Assembly: GCF_000511385.1 (NCBI RefSeq)
Contig: NC_023137.1
Span: 2,177,001-2,241,000, forward strand
Direction of reading: 5' to 3'
Length of the DNA stretch: 64,000 nucleotides
Origin: Phaeobacter gallaeciensis DSM 26640
GTDB lineage: Bacteria; Pseudomonadota; Alphaproteobacteria; Rhodobacterales; Rhodobacteraceae
Part shown: positions 18,305-26,598 of the stretch, in pieces
How the letters are laid out: every line of letters begins with the position of its first letter
Numbering within the stretch: position 1 is the first letter of the stretch
Made by a program: the position numbers and the translations under genes
The notes under the pieces: model-generated
Seen by the model: the letters and a program-made list of their open reading frames with translations, nothing else
What the model was told of the DNA's origin: nothing
The model's database searches: none

Positions 18305-18781
18305 TCAGTCTTCTTTCAGGGTCGCAAGGAATGCGACCACATCTTCGATTTCCTGAGCGGTCAGGATGGGCGGCAGTGGTTCCGCCCCGGCCTTGCCCGT
18401 ATAGGCGTCGCCTGGACGGGTGAAGCCGTCGACCTTATAGAAGGCCGGCATCATCGTGCCGTCGAATGTCATCTTGGCATTTGCCACAAGGCCACGCAGC
18501 TCCGCTTCGCTCCAGCGGCTGCCGGCACCATCAAGCGCGGGGCCGATTTCGCCGTGGAATGGCACATCGGACAGCGCGGTCACCTGATGGCAGGCCACGC
18601 AATTGCCCTTGGATTTATCGCCAACCAGCAATGCGCCACTGGCAGCATCCCCGGCAACACCGCTCAGCGATGCGGCAACGGCGCCATCTTCGTCGTAGCC
18701 GACGTCTTTCGGCGCGATCTCAGCGGCAAACGCAACTGTCCCGGCCAGACAAGCTGCCAGTGTCAGAGATATTTGCTTCAT
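18305..18781 (-). CDS. soxX: SoxX, monoheme cytochrome c of SoxAX
   Basis: 158 residues, signal peptide 1-20 (ending FAA). The single heme site is CVACH (61-65), and the axial Met region is GTMMPAFYK near 109-117. SoxX accepts electrons from SoxA and passes them to periplasmic cytochromes. The start at 18781 follows GGGAGGAAAC. It is the first structural gene after a probable promoter at 18887-18914 and a SoxR-type operator at 18868-18883. Confidence 0.95.
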   Translation of the reverse strand: MKQISLTLAACLAGTVAFAAEIAPKDVGYDEDGAVAASLSGVAGDAASGALLVGDKSKGNCVACHQVTALSDVPFHGEIGPALDGAGSRWSEAELRGLVANAKMTFDGTMMPAFYKVDGFTRPGDAYTGKAGAEPLPPILTAQEIEDVVAFLATLKED

Positions 18782-18867
18782 GTTTCCTCCCATTGGCTCC
18801 CACGCGCTTTTGGCGTGCTTCGCTAGCGGTTACCCTAGGCGACCTCACCCCCTTTACGCAACATCAA

Positions 18868-18914
18868 ATTCAGTAATTTGAATTTTATTATGTCGTTTCA
18901 TATCGCCCGCCCAA
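18868..18914 (-). promoter_or_regulatory. soxX promoter with overlapping SoxR-type operator
   Basis: On the minus strand, TTGGGC (18909-18914) and CATAAT (18887-18892) form a sigma-70-like pair 16 bases apart. Three bases downstream lies ATTCAAATTACTGAAT (18868-18883), a perfect ATTC-N8-GAAT palindrome, which would cover the transcription start. A bound repressor there would block transcription of soxXYZA. Promoter and binding are inferred from sequence. Confidence 0.65.
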
Positions 18915-18989
18915 GAGAGGCCATAACTCGCACCTGACACGCACCTGCTGCAGGTTGCCTGACATGTCAGGCACAGGGCACGCAGCACC

Positions 18990-19565
18990 TCAATCGGCAG
19001 AGCCGTTATCGCGCTCCTGAATGCGACGGGCATGATAGCGCTGAAAATCCTCTCCATTATCAAGCTCGTAACGCTCTTCCTTAACCCAAGTGAACATATC
19101 CAGCGTGGTCCCAACGCCAAAGGCCCCCGGCATGATCGATACAGCCGCCTGAGGGGCCGGAACCGCGGGCACCTCTTGGGGCAAGAACATCATAGTCGGC
19201 GTAAAAAGGATGCCCCATTTGCGCGCCATATCCTTCTCGGACAGGGTTTCGCCGTCGAAATCCGTCACTTCCACATCACCATAAAGATTGAGCTGCACAA
19301 CGAAGAAATTGTCTGCGATGTAGCTGCTGATCTCAGGTTTAGGAAACACCTCCTCGTGCATTTTGGTACAGTAGATGCAGCCTCTCTGCTCAAAGAACAG
19401 AACCAGCCGTTTTCCTTCGGCGTTGGCCTCTTCCAGATCCTCGCGCAGATCCTTGAAGGTCTCACGCATCCACGGGGCTTTGTGCAGGCCATCATCGCCC
19501 AACTCTGCTGCTACAACGGGCCCGGCGCAGAGCAACCACAGCACGGCAATCCACAATCGTCTCAT
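18990..19565 (-). CDS. soxW: SoxW, periplasmic thioredoxin-like protein
   Basis: 191 residues with a signal peptide (1-20). The thioredoxin-fold active site is CIYC (C63, C66) in EQRGCIYCTKMH, and the cis-Pro region is GILFTPTMMFL. In Paracoccus-type sox clusters SoxW is paired with SoxV and takes reducing power into the periplasm to keep the SoxY cysteine reduced. It lies 49 bases after soxV, consistent with a V-W unit, while soxX has its own promoter downstream. Confidence 0.9.
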   Translation of the reverse strand: MRRLWIAVLWLLCAGPVVAAELGDDGLHKAPWMRETFKDLREDLEEANAEGKRLVLFFEQRGCIYCTKMHEEVFPKPEISSYIADNFFVVQLNLYGDVEVTDFDGETLSEKDMARKWGILFTPTMMFLPQEVPAVPAPQAAVSIMPGAFGVGTTLDMFTWVKEERYELDNGEDFQRYHARRIQERDNGSAD

Positions 19566-19614
19566 CTCTCATCCTCCCGTTTAAGTTCACAATAGGCGCC
19601 CGGCGCACCGCTGA

Positions 19615-20352
19615 TCAGCCAATGTTCGTAAAGGCCGGAAACCAGCGGATCATCGCCTCGGCAATATAGCGCACGCTGCCGGTCGCGATCAGCACCGCGA
19701 AAACGATCAACATGACCCCCATCCCCTTTTCCACCCAGGCAAAGGCCGCCCGGTGGCGCGCCACAAACCCAAGAAAGGGGCGCGCAAACAGGGCTGCGAT
19801 CACAAAAGGTGCGGTCATCGCGGCACCGTAAACCAGCAGCAAAAGCCCACCACGCCAGATATCCCCCATCCCAGAAGCGATCATCAGGATTGAGGCCAAA
19901 GCAGGCCCCACACAGGGCGTCCAGCCAAAGCCGAAAGCCAGCCCCATCAGATAGGCCCCGGCGAAGGTGGCAGGCGATGCACTACTTTCAACGCGGGCCT
20001 CGCGGTAGAGCAGCGGAATGCGCACAACCCCCAGGAAATGCAGGCCAAACACCAGCAGCAGGGCCGCCGCCCCATAGGCAAGGATATCAAGATACTGCCC
20101 GAACAGCTGCCCCAACGCCGTGGCGCCCATGCCCATCAGCACAAACACGGTGGTCACGCCAGCAGCAAAACAGATCGACGCCAACACCAGCCGGCGCTGC
20201 GCGCCCGGCGCGATGTCACCTTCGCTGCGCAACTCGGCCATGGAGAGCCCGCCCATGTAGGACAGGTAAAACGGCACCATTGGCAGCACACAGGGGGTAA
20301 AGAAGGACAAAAGCCCAGCAATCACAGCCCCAAACAGGGATATCTCCAGCAT
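19615..20352 (-). CDS. soxV: SoxV, CcdA-type thiol-disulfide transporter
   Basis: 245 residues with about six membrane helices. This is a CcdA/DsbD-core protein with the conserved PCVLPMVPFYLSY near 20-32 and a second Cys in FGWTPCVGP near 148. It moves electrons from cytoplasmic thioredoxin to SoxW. It is divergent from soxS, with a 314-base intergenic region that holds a near-match SoxR operator. Confidence 0.92.
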   Translation of the reverse strand: MLEISLFGAVIAGLLSFFTPCVLPMVPFYLSYMGGLSMAELRSEGDIAPGAQRRLVLASICFAAGVTTVFVLMGMGATALGQLFGQYLDILAYGAAALLLVFGLHFLGVVRIPLLYREARVESSASPATFAGAYLMGLAFGFGWTPCVGPALASILMIASGMGDIWRGGLLLLVYGAAMTAPFVIAALFARPFLGFVARHRAAFAWVEKGMGVMLIVFAVLIATGSVRYIAEAMIRWFPAFTNIG

Positions 20353-20666
20353 ATTTTCGGGCCCCTTGCGACCTTATGTGTTCGAGCAGTTCAGACCGCG
20401 ATCACCGATCTGCGCCCACAGCGATACCCGGCCAGTTACGGACACAAACGAAATCGTCGCAGGTGTCTGGCACACGAGGCGGCGCCCAGTGACGTTATCC
20501 AGTGACATTGTCAGGGCACCGTCTGCTCTGTGAAACTTGTACTATTCACATATTCAAATTACGTAGTACATATAGACACCGACCAGACGGGGCCGTCAAT
20601 GGCCCGACTTTGGCCCATCCACACCGCATCACGGACCCACAGCAGACTGTTGAGACCCATCACATC
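20353..20666. promoter_or_regulatory. soxV-soxS divergent intergenic region with near-match SoxR operator
   Basis: No gene is seen in these 314 bases. ATTCACATATTCAAAT (20544-20559) differs from ATTC-N8-GAAT at one base. It is in the most AT-rich part, between the divergent starts. A direct repeat CCAGTGAC occurs at 20486 and 20499, 13 bases apart. In other sox clusters the soxS-soxV and soxW-soxX gaps are the reported SoxR targets, and this matches that placement. Confidence 0.55.
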
Positions 20667-21134
20667 ATGGCCCTCCCCTCTCTGATATCCTTACCGCGCC
20701 GCGTTTGCCGCGCTGCTTGCGCGCCTCTGGCGGCGCTGGCTTTTCTGGTGACGACGGGTATTGCGGCCAAGACGGCCGATGCTGCAGAACTGGTGATGGT
20801 CGAACAACCCGGCTGTGCCTGGTGCGCGCGTTGGGATGCCGAGATTGCACCGATCTATCCCAAGACCGCCGAAGGTCGCTTTGCCCCGCTGCGCCGCGCT
20901 GATCTGCGCGCGATGCCGGAGGATCTGACCCTGTCACGCCGGGTCACATTCACGCCAACCTTCTTGATCGTTGAAGACGGGCATGAGATGGCCAGACTGG
21001 AAGGTTATCCGGGAGAGGATTTCTTCTGGCCGTTGATCACTGGGCTCTTGCAAGAACATGCCGGCTTCATACCGACAGGCTCCGCGCCCAGCGCCCCCGA
21101 CCAGACCACAGCCCCCTTGGCTACCAATGGTTGA
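20667..21134 (+). CDS. soxS: SoxS, periplasmic thioredoxin-like protein
   Basis: 155 residues from the ATG at 20667, with a signal peptide (about 1-40, long n-region). The active site is CAWC (C50, C53) in EQPGCAWCARWDAEIAP. In Paracoccus, SoxS reductively reactivates SoxYZ. The ribosome site is weak. It is followed 19 bases later by soxR, and the pair is divergent from soxVWX. Confidence 0.87.
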   Translation: MALPSLISLPRRVCRAACAPLAALAFLVTTGIAAKTADAAELVMVEQPGCAWCARWDAEIAPIYPKTAEGRFAPLRRADLRAMPEDLTLSRRVTFTPTFLIVEDGHEMARLEGYPGEDFFWPLITGLLQEHAGFIPTGSAPSAPDQTTAPLATNG

Positions 21135-21153
21135 ACCAGGAGAGAACACCGAC

Positions 21154-21489
21154 ATGGCCCTGCCACAGTTTTCCGCCGATATGGATCCCGAAGATCTAGA
21201 CACGATGGTGGACAATGCCACCCGTGCCTCGAATTTTCTGAAGGCCATCAGCCATGAGGGGCGCCTGATGATCCTGTGTCATCTGGTATCGGGTGAGAAA
21301 TCGGTCACTGAACTGGAGGAACTGCTGTCCGCGCGGCAAGCGGCTGTCTCACAGCAGTTGTCGCGCCTGCGCCTCGAAGGTCTGGTCATTCCGCGTCGAG
21401 AGGGCAAGGCCATCTACTACCGGCTGGCGGATGACCGCCCGCGCCGCATTCTCGAAGTGGTCTATGAACTGTTCTGCAAAGACGACTGA
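21154..21489 (+). CDS. soxR: SoxR, ArsR-family sulfur-responsive repressor
   Basis: 111 residues, a winged-helix ArsR fold. The recognition region is LSARQAAVSQQLSRLRLEGL (about 64-83), and IPRREGKAIYYRL is the wing. Two cysteines, C42 (MILCHL) and C108 (LFCKDD), match the redox pair of SoxR/BigR/SqrR, which forms a disulfide or polysulfide bridge when persulfides rise and so releases DNA. The start at 21154 follows AGGAGAGAA. Candidate operators with the ATTC-N8-GAAT pattern stand at 14688, 16467 and 18868. It should repress the sox genes when no reduced sulfur is present. Confidence 0.93.
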   Translation: MALPQFSADMDPEDLDTMVDNATRASNFLKAISHEGRLMILCHLVSGEKSVTELEELLSARQAAVSQQLSRLRLEGLVIPRREGKAIYYRLADDRPRRILEVVYELFCKDD

Positions 21490-21577
21490 CCGCAGCGACC
21501 GGCCACTCCGGTTTCGTTTGCGGAGCCGTCGTGACCGGCCATCCCCGCAGACCTGAAACCGGCGGAGCCCGCCTCTG

Positions 21578-22648
21578 ATGCCCGAAGCCCTGACTGATCT
21601 CATCAGCGATACCCATCTGACTGCCCTTCTGGGGCTCTTGGGTGGCGTTCTTTTGGGGCTGACTGCGCGGCTGGGTCGTTTCTGCACCTTGGGCGCGATT
21701 GAGGATCTGCTCTATGGCGGCTCCTCCTTGCGTATGCGAATGTGGGGCATGGCCATCGGCATGGCAATCCTTGGCAGCTTCGGATTGATTGCACTGGGCT
21801 GGCTTGATCCGGTGCAATCGCAATACCTCGCTATCCGCTGGATGCCTCTGGCCTCAATAACGGGCGGGCTCCTCTTTGGCTATGGGATGGCGCTCAGCGG
21901 AATGTGTGGGTATGGCGCCATTGCACGTCTCGGCGGCGGCGATCTGCGCAGCTTTGTCATTGTTCTGGTGATGGGGGTATCCACTTTTGTCGTGTTATCA
22001 GGCCCCCTCGCCCCCTTTCGCAACCTGATCTTTTTTCAGGACCCCATCACCGACGACCTGCCTGCGGGAATTGCGCATCATCTGGCCGATCAGCTCGGGC
22101 TGGCTCTCACGCCCATCGGCTTTGCCATTGGTGGGGCAATCCTGCTGTTGTCCATCTTGGGGCGGGAGGTGCGCGAGACCCCTGCCACCATTGGCTGGGC
22201 GGCGCTGGTGGCGCTTGCCATTGTCAGCGGCTGGGCGGGCAGCAGCTATATCGCGCGAACAGGTTTTGACGCGGTTCCAATTGTCTCGCATTCGTTTTCA
22301 GCACCGCTGGGAGAGACCATCATGTGGACCATGACCGGCAGCCTGCGCCCAATTAGTTTCGCAGTCGGGTCGGTCAGCGGTGTCTGGCTCGGAGCATTCA
22401 TCGGCTCCCTGATCAAAGGGCATTTCCGCTGGGAAGCCTGCGATGATCCAAGAGAGCTGCGCCGCCAGATCATCGGTGCCGCAATTATGGGGATTGGCGC
22501 CGTGCTGGCCATGGGCTGCACTATTGGTCAGGGGCTGAGCGCGTTCTCCCTGTTGTCGCTGTCGGCGCCGGTGACCTTCCTGTCGATCTTCGCCGGAGCA
22601 GCCGTGGGGCTACGCCAGTTGATCACCGGGTTTCGCCGCGCGGCGTGA
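21578..22648 (+). CDS. YeeE/YedE family sulfur transporter (SoxT/TsuA-like)
   Basis: 356 residues with about nine membrane helices. The family cysteines are C36 (RFCTLGAIED), C110 (GMCGYGAIARLGGGD) and C314 (MGCTIGQGLSAF). In the thiosulfate channel TsuA such cysteines line the path and pass thiosulfate. Placed after soxSR, it likely imports thiosulfate or another sulfur species, possibly supplying the persulfide signal for SoxR. It starts 88 bases after soxR. The DUF302 gene follows at 22744. Confidence 0.85.
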   Translation: MPEALTDLISDTHLTALLGLLGGVLLGLTARLGRFCTLGAIEDLLYGGSSLRMRMWGMAIGMAILGSFGLIALGWLDPVQSQYLAIRWMPLASITGGLLFGYGMALSGMCGYGAIARLGGGDLRSFVIVLVMGVSTFVVLSGPLAPFRNLIFFQDPITDDLPAGIAHHLADQLGLALTPIGFAIGGAILLLSILGREVRETPATIGWAALVALAIVSGWAGSSYIARTGFDAVPIVSHSFSAPLGETIMWTMTGSLRPISFAVGSVSGVWLGAFIGSLIKGHFRWEACDDPRELRRQIIGAAIMGIGAVLAMGCTIGQGLSAFSLLSLSAPVTFLSIFAGAAVGLRQLITGFRRAA

Positions 22649-22743
22649 TCTCCGACGCGCTTCGGCACGGGGCGTTGACCCACGACAATGTGACCGAGAG
22701 AACGCCTGCAGACGTCATAAGCTGTCAGCAACAGAGGGAGTTC

Positions 22744-23277
22744 ATGGCAATGATTAGGGATCTGATCCGGCTCAGCAGGATGTCTCTGCAGCGCGCTACT
22801 GCCGTTCTCATCCTGACAGGCCTCGCACTGCTGCAGACGGCTGTCGTCGCAGCAGGCCCGCTCACCGACCGTCCTGGCTGGGCCGTACATCACACCACCA
22901 AACCTTATGCGCAGCTGGTCCGCGACGTGATCACGGCCACTAAGTCACAGGGCCTGACTGTTGTCACCCAAGCAGGCCCGACCAAGGCCGCTGCCGCGCG
23001 CGGCATCACCATTCCCGGCAATCGGGTGATCGGTGTCTTCAACAACGATTACGCGGTGCGGGTTCTGCGCCGCTCGACCGCCGCAATGATCGAGGCACCG
23101 ATCCGCCTGTACGTCACAGAGGACACAGATGCCACGGCAACCCTCTCCTACAAAACCGCCACCCATGTCTTTGCTCCCTACCTGACAGAGGGCGGGCAAG
23201 AGCTCGCAGACATCGCGGCGGAGCTGGACCAACATCTTGAGGCCATTGCGCAAAACGCTGTGCAGTCGGCACCTTGA
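22744..23277 (+). CDS. DUF302 family periplasmic protein
   Basis: 177 residues from the ATG at 22744, which follows AGAGGGAG. A signal segment (about 17-38, ending AAG) is followed by a DUF302 fold (about 65-160): GITIPGNRVIGVFNNDYAVR, then APIRLYVTEDTD near 118-129. DUF302 proteins are often found beside sulfur-oxidation genes, but their biochemical role is unknown. Here it is in line with the YeeE transporter and the TPP enzyme. Confidence 0.75.
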   Translation: MAMIRDLIRLSRMSLQRATAVLILTGLALLQTAVVAAGPLTDRPGWAVHHTTKPYAQLVRDVITATKSQGLTVVTQAGPTKAAAARGITIPGNRVIGVFNNDYAVRVLRRSTAAMIEAPIRLYVTEDTDATATLSYKTATHVFAPYLTEGGQELADIAAELDQHLEAIAQNAVQSAP

Positions 23278-23358
23278 CGCTCACACCCCCGTGAGGAGGC
23301 TTGCAACCTTGCCCGGTTCCGGCAATTTGGCGAGACAGGTTCACGAAGGGCAGATTTC

Positions 23359-25017
23359 ATGACTGAAACCAATACCGCAGCTGCTGCGACCCCACTGCGT
23401 GCAGCGGATGTGCTGGCACAGCGGCTATATGCTGCCGGATGCCGTCATGCCTTTGGCATGCCAGGCGGTGAGGTTCTGACCCTTGTCGACGCGCTGATCA
23501 AGGCAGGGATCAGCTTTCACCTCGCCAAGCATGAAAACAGTGCCGGCTTCATGGGCGAAGGTGTGCATCACAGCGATGGCGCGCCGGTTATTCTGGTCGC
23601 CACCCTTGGCCCCGGTGCCCTGAACGGGGTGAATGTGGTGGCAAATGCCCATCAGGACCGCGTGCCGATGCTGGTGCTGACCGGCTGCGTCGATGCGGTT
23701 GAGGCTGCGACCTATACCCATCAGGTATTGGATCATCAGGCGGTGTTTGCCCCGATCACCAAAGCCAGCTACCGCCTTGATGCCGAGGCCGCCGGAGTGA
23801 TTGCAGACAAGGCCGTGCGCGTTGCCACTCAGCCACGCAACGGGCCGGTGCATATCGACGTGCCGATTTCTGTCGCTGATGCCCCTGCCGGCACTCACCG
23901 CCCCTGCCTCGCGCCTGCCAGAGCCACGCAGCCTCAGCCCGCTGACCTGGCGCAGGCGCGCGCATGGCTGGCGGAGGCAGACCGCCCTCTGGCAGTGATC
24001 GGCCTCGATGCCGTTGCCGAAGATGCCGGGACAAGCCTGCAGGCATTTCTTGAACACCACCAGATCCCTTTTGTGACCAGCTACAAAGCGAAGGGCATCC
24101 TGCCCGAAGATCATCCTCTGTGTCTTGGCGGTGCCGGATTGTCGCCTCTGGCGGATCGCCACCTGCTACCACTGGTGCAAGAAGCCGACCTGATCCTGGC
24201 TCTGGGCTATGACCCGATTGAGATGCGCCCAGGCTGGCGCAATGCCTGGGATTGCAGCCGCCAGCGGGTGATCGACATCTGCGCCGAAGACAACACCCAT
24301 TACATGCACAGCGCCAACCTGACTGTTGTGGCAGGCCTCGCCCCCAGCCTGCGGGCACTGACCATCGGCGCGCAGCTAACGGATGATGCGGCCCAAGCAC
24401 ACGCGCACTGGCCTGACGGACAGCCGGAGGCCGCTCGCGGCGCCCTTGCTGCGGCATTTGCGGCAGATGCCGACTGGGGGCCCGCCGCGATCATCGCAGA
24501 ATGTCAGGCCGCCCTGCCCGTCAATACGCTTGCCACGGCGGACAGCGGCGCACATCGGATTTTGCTCTCGCAGATGTGGCGCTGCCATGAACCCCGCGCG
24601 CTGATCCAATCCTCAGGTCTTTGCACCATGGGCTGCGCAGTGCCGATGGCCATCGGCCGCAAACTGGCCGAGCCGCAGCGCACGGTTGTCAGCTTCTCCG
24701 GCGATGCCGGCTTCCTCATGGTCGCGGGGGAGTTGTCTACTGCTGCTGAACTCGGCGTGGCGCCGATTTTCGTGGTTTTTGTCGATGCGAGTCTGGCGCT
24801 CATTGATCTCAAACAACGCCAGCGCCGCCTCGACAATGCCGGTGTTGATTTTGGCCTGCATGATTTTGCCGCCATGGGCCGGGCCTTTGGTGGGAACGGT
24901 GCGCGCGTTCGCGACCGAGAGGGCCTGCGCGCCGCCCTGAATGAGGCACAGCAGGCCAAACATTTCACCGTGATCGCCGCAGAATTTGACAGGGAGGCCT
25001 ATGATGGGCTCATCTGA
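23359..25017 (+). CDS. Thiamine pyrophosphate-dependent enzyme (acetolactate synthase-like)
   Basis: 552 residues with the three domains of the acetolactate synthase/oxalyl-CoA decarboxylase superfamily. The N-terminal Pyr domain has GMPGGE and the catalytic Glu in KHENSAG (about 59). The C-terminal PP domain has the cofactor motif SGDAGFL...FVDASLALI instead of GDG...NN; the metal-ligand Asn position is Asp. The substrate is unknown. The next gene is a class III CoA transferase overlapping by 14 bases, an arrangement seen for oxalyl-CoA decarboxylase with formyl-CoA transferase, but this protein does not look like Oxc. It is also not close to Xsc. Confidence 0.75.
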   Translation: MTETNTAAAATPLRAADVLAQRLYAAGCRHAFGMPGGEVLTLVDALIKAGISFHLAKHENSAGFMGEGVHHSDGAPVILVATLGPGALNGVNVVANAHQDRVPMLVLTGCVDAVEAATYTHQVLDHQAVFAPITKASYRLDAEAAGVIADKAVRVATQPRNGPVHIDVPISVADAPAGTHRPCLAPARATQPQPADLAQARAWLAEADRPLAVIGLDAVAEDAGTSLQAFLEHHQIPFVTSYKAKGILPEDHPLCLGGAGLSPLADRHLLPLVQEADLILALGYDPIEMRPGWRNAWDCSRQRVIDICAEDNTHYMHSANLTVVAGLAPSLRALTIGAQLTDDAAQAHAHWPDGQPEAARGALAAAFAADADWGPAAIIAECQAALPVNTLATADSGAHRILLSQMWRCHEPRALIQSSGLCTMGCAVPMAIGRKLAEPQRTVVSFSGDAGFLMVAGELSTAAELGVAPIFVVFVDASLALIDLKQRQRRLDNAGVDFGLHDFAAMGRAFGGNGARVRDREGLRAALNEAQQAKHFTVIAAEFDREAYDGLI

Positions 25018-26224
25018 TCCGACCACCGATGGCAAACTGCCCCACGGCCCCCTCACAGGCATCAAGGTGCTGGACCTCTCCCGCATTTTGGCGGGACCAA
25101 CCTGCACCCAAATGCTGGGCGATCTCGGCGCCAGCGTGCTGAAAGTGGAAAATCCGCAGAGCGGCGGCGATGACACCCGCCAGTGGGGACCGCCCTATGT
25201 GGTCGATGCGGAGGGTCAGCAATCCGATCTTTCAGCTTATTTCATGGCCGCAAACCGCAACAAGCGTTCCGTCGAGGTGGATATCTCCACCCCCGAGGGG
25301 CAACAGATGATCCGCCGCCTCGCCGCAGACGCCGATATTCTGCTAGAGAACTTCAAACCCGGCGGGCTGGCCAAATACGGGCTTGATTACGACAGCCTGC
25401 ATGCGGAGTTTCCGCATCTCGTCTATGGGTCCATCTCAGGCTATGGGCAGACCGGCCCCAACGCGCAGAAGCCCGGCTATGATCTGATGGCACAGGGCTA
25501 CGGCGGGATCATGTCACTGACCGGTGAACCGGAGGGGCGGCCAATGAAGGTCGGTGTCGGCATCGCCGATGTGATGTGCGGCATGTATGCCTGCGTCGGC
25601 ATATTGGCTGCACTGCGCCACAAGGAGCAGACCGGCGAGGGCCAGCAGGTTGATATCGCGCTTGTTGATGCACAGATCGCCTGGCTGATCAACGAAGGTG
25701 TTGCGACCCTCAATACAGGGACCGCCCCGAAACGGCGCGGCAATGAGCATCCGAGCATCGTGCCATATGGACTCTATGAAACCTCCGATGGCCATGTGAT
25801 CCTGGCGGTGGGCAATGACGCACAATTTGGCCGGTTCTTGTCCTTTCTCGGGCTGGATGGACTGGCGCGGGATCCACGTTTTTCCACCAATCCGGCGCGG
25901 TTGCAGAACCGCGATGCGCTGGCTGATATTCTGGTGCCTGCTCTCCGCCAATACAGCACCAACGCAGTGATCGCCGCGATGGAGGCCCGCAAGGTGCCTG
26001 CCGGGCCGGTACAAACGCTGGATCAGGTTTTTGCCAGCGATCAGGTTGCGGCGCGCGAGATGACAATTGAGATGACCTCTGCTGCCGGGCCTGTCAGGCT
26101 TCTCGGCAACCCGCTGAAATTCTCACGCACCCCGGTCACCTATCGCCACGCGCCACCGACCTGTGGCGACAGCACCGACCTTCTTGCACCGGGGGCGGAC
26201 CCCTTTGCCGAAGAGAGCCGCTGA
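25004..26224 (+). CDS. CaiB/BaiF class III CoA transferase
   Basis: 406 residues from the second of two adjacent ATGs; GGGAGG lies 6 bases before it, while the first (25001) is only 3 bases from that site. The family pattern is complete: GIKVLDLSRILAGPTCTQMLGDLGA, ENFKPGGL, the catalytic Asp in GVGIADVMCGM (about 187), then the small C-terminal domain (given as spans). These enzymes move CoA between carboxylic acids. It overlaps the TPP gene, so they are one transcript and presumably one pathway. Substrates are unknown. Confidence 0.85.
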   Translation: MGSSDPTTDGKLPHGPLTGIKVLDLSRILAGPTCTQMLGDLGASVLKVENPQSGGDDTRQWGPPYVVDAEGQQSDLSAYFMAANRNKRSVEVDISTPEGQQMIRRLAADADILLENFKPGGLAKYGLDYDSLHAEFPHLVYGSISGYGQTGPNAQKPGYDLMAQGYGGIMSLTGEPEGRPMKVGVGIADVMCGMYACVGILAALRHKEQTGEGQQVDIALVDAQIAWLINEGVATLNTGTAPKRRGNEHPSIVPYGLYETSDGHVILAVGNDAQFGRFLSFLGLDGLARDPRFSTNPARLQNRDALADILVPALRQYSTNAVIAAMEARKVPAGPVQTLDQVFASDQVAAREMTIEMTSAAGPVRLLGNPLKFSRTPVTYRHAPPTCGDSTDLLAPGADPFAEESR

Positions 26225-26598
26225 CACCGATTTAAGCGAGACAGTACCTCTCCACCCTTCATCTGCCTGCGGTGACGCAGGCGGATTCGCGGTGACCTCC
26301 GCTCCTATCCCCTTAAGAAACCGCAGAAAACAGTCTCCTCTGGGATTTGCAACCGGCAGGATCTGGCCGAGTGTTACAGAAACTGGCGGTCTTCGGCCAA
26401 AGTCTGGCAACGCGGGCTTGCCAGATAGGTAAAAATGCGGGAAATCGCTGCCAATCGACATGGTTGGCTCCTTATTCCTGCGAGATTGCACACGCCACTT
26501 CACCAAACCGCGAGCGGGCATCGCGGGACGCGATAGCGTGCTTTAGGCTCGACGACAAAGCGCCACTGCTTTCGTTTTTGACACGGATCGGACAAACG
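26225..26598. other. Intergenic region before the TPR gene
   Basis: No convincing gene in 374 bases. Three hairpins are visible: CCTGCG-GTGA-CGCAGG near 26263-26278, TCTGGCAA / TTGCCAGA (26403-26425, perfect 8-base-pair stem, 7-base loop) and ATCGCG-GGA-CGCGAT (26520-26534). An open frame running into the TPR gene from 26347 lacks a ribosome site and family similarity upstream of 26599. Confidence 0.5.

Noticed and set aside
26123..26521. 132-codon minus-strand frame overlapping the CoA transferase end and the gap before the TPR gene
   Set aside because: No ribosome site, no family pattern, and half of it lies opposite a certain gene.
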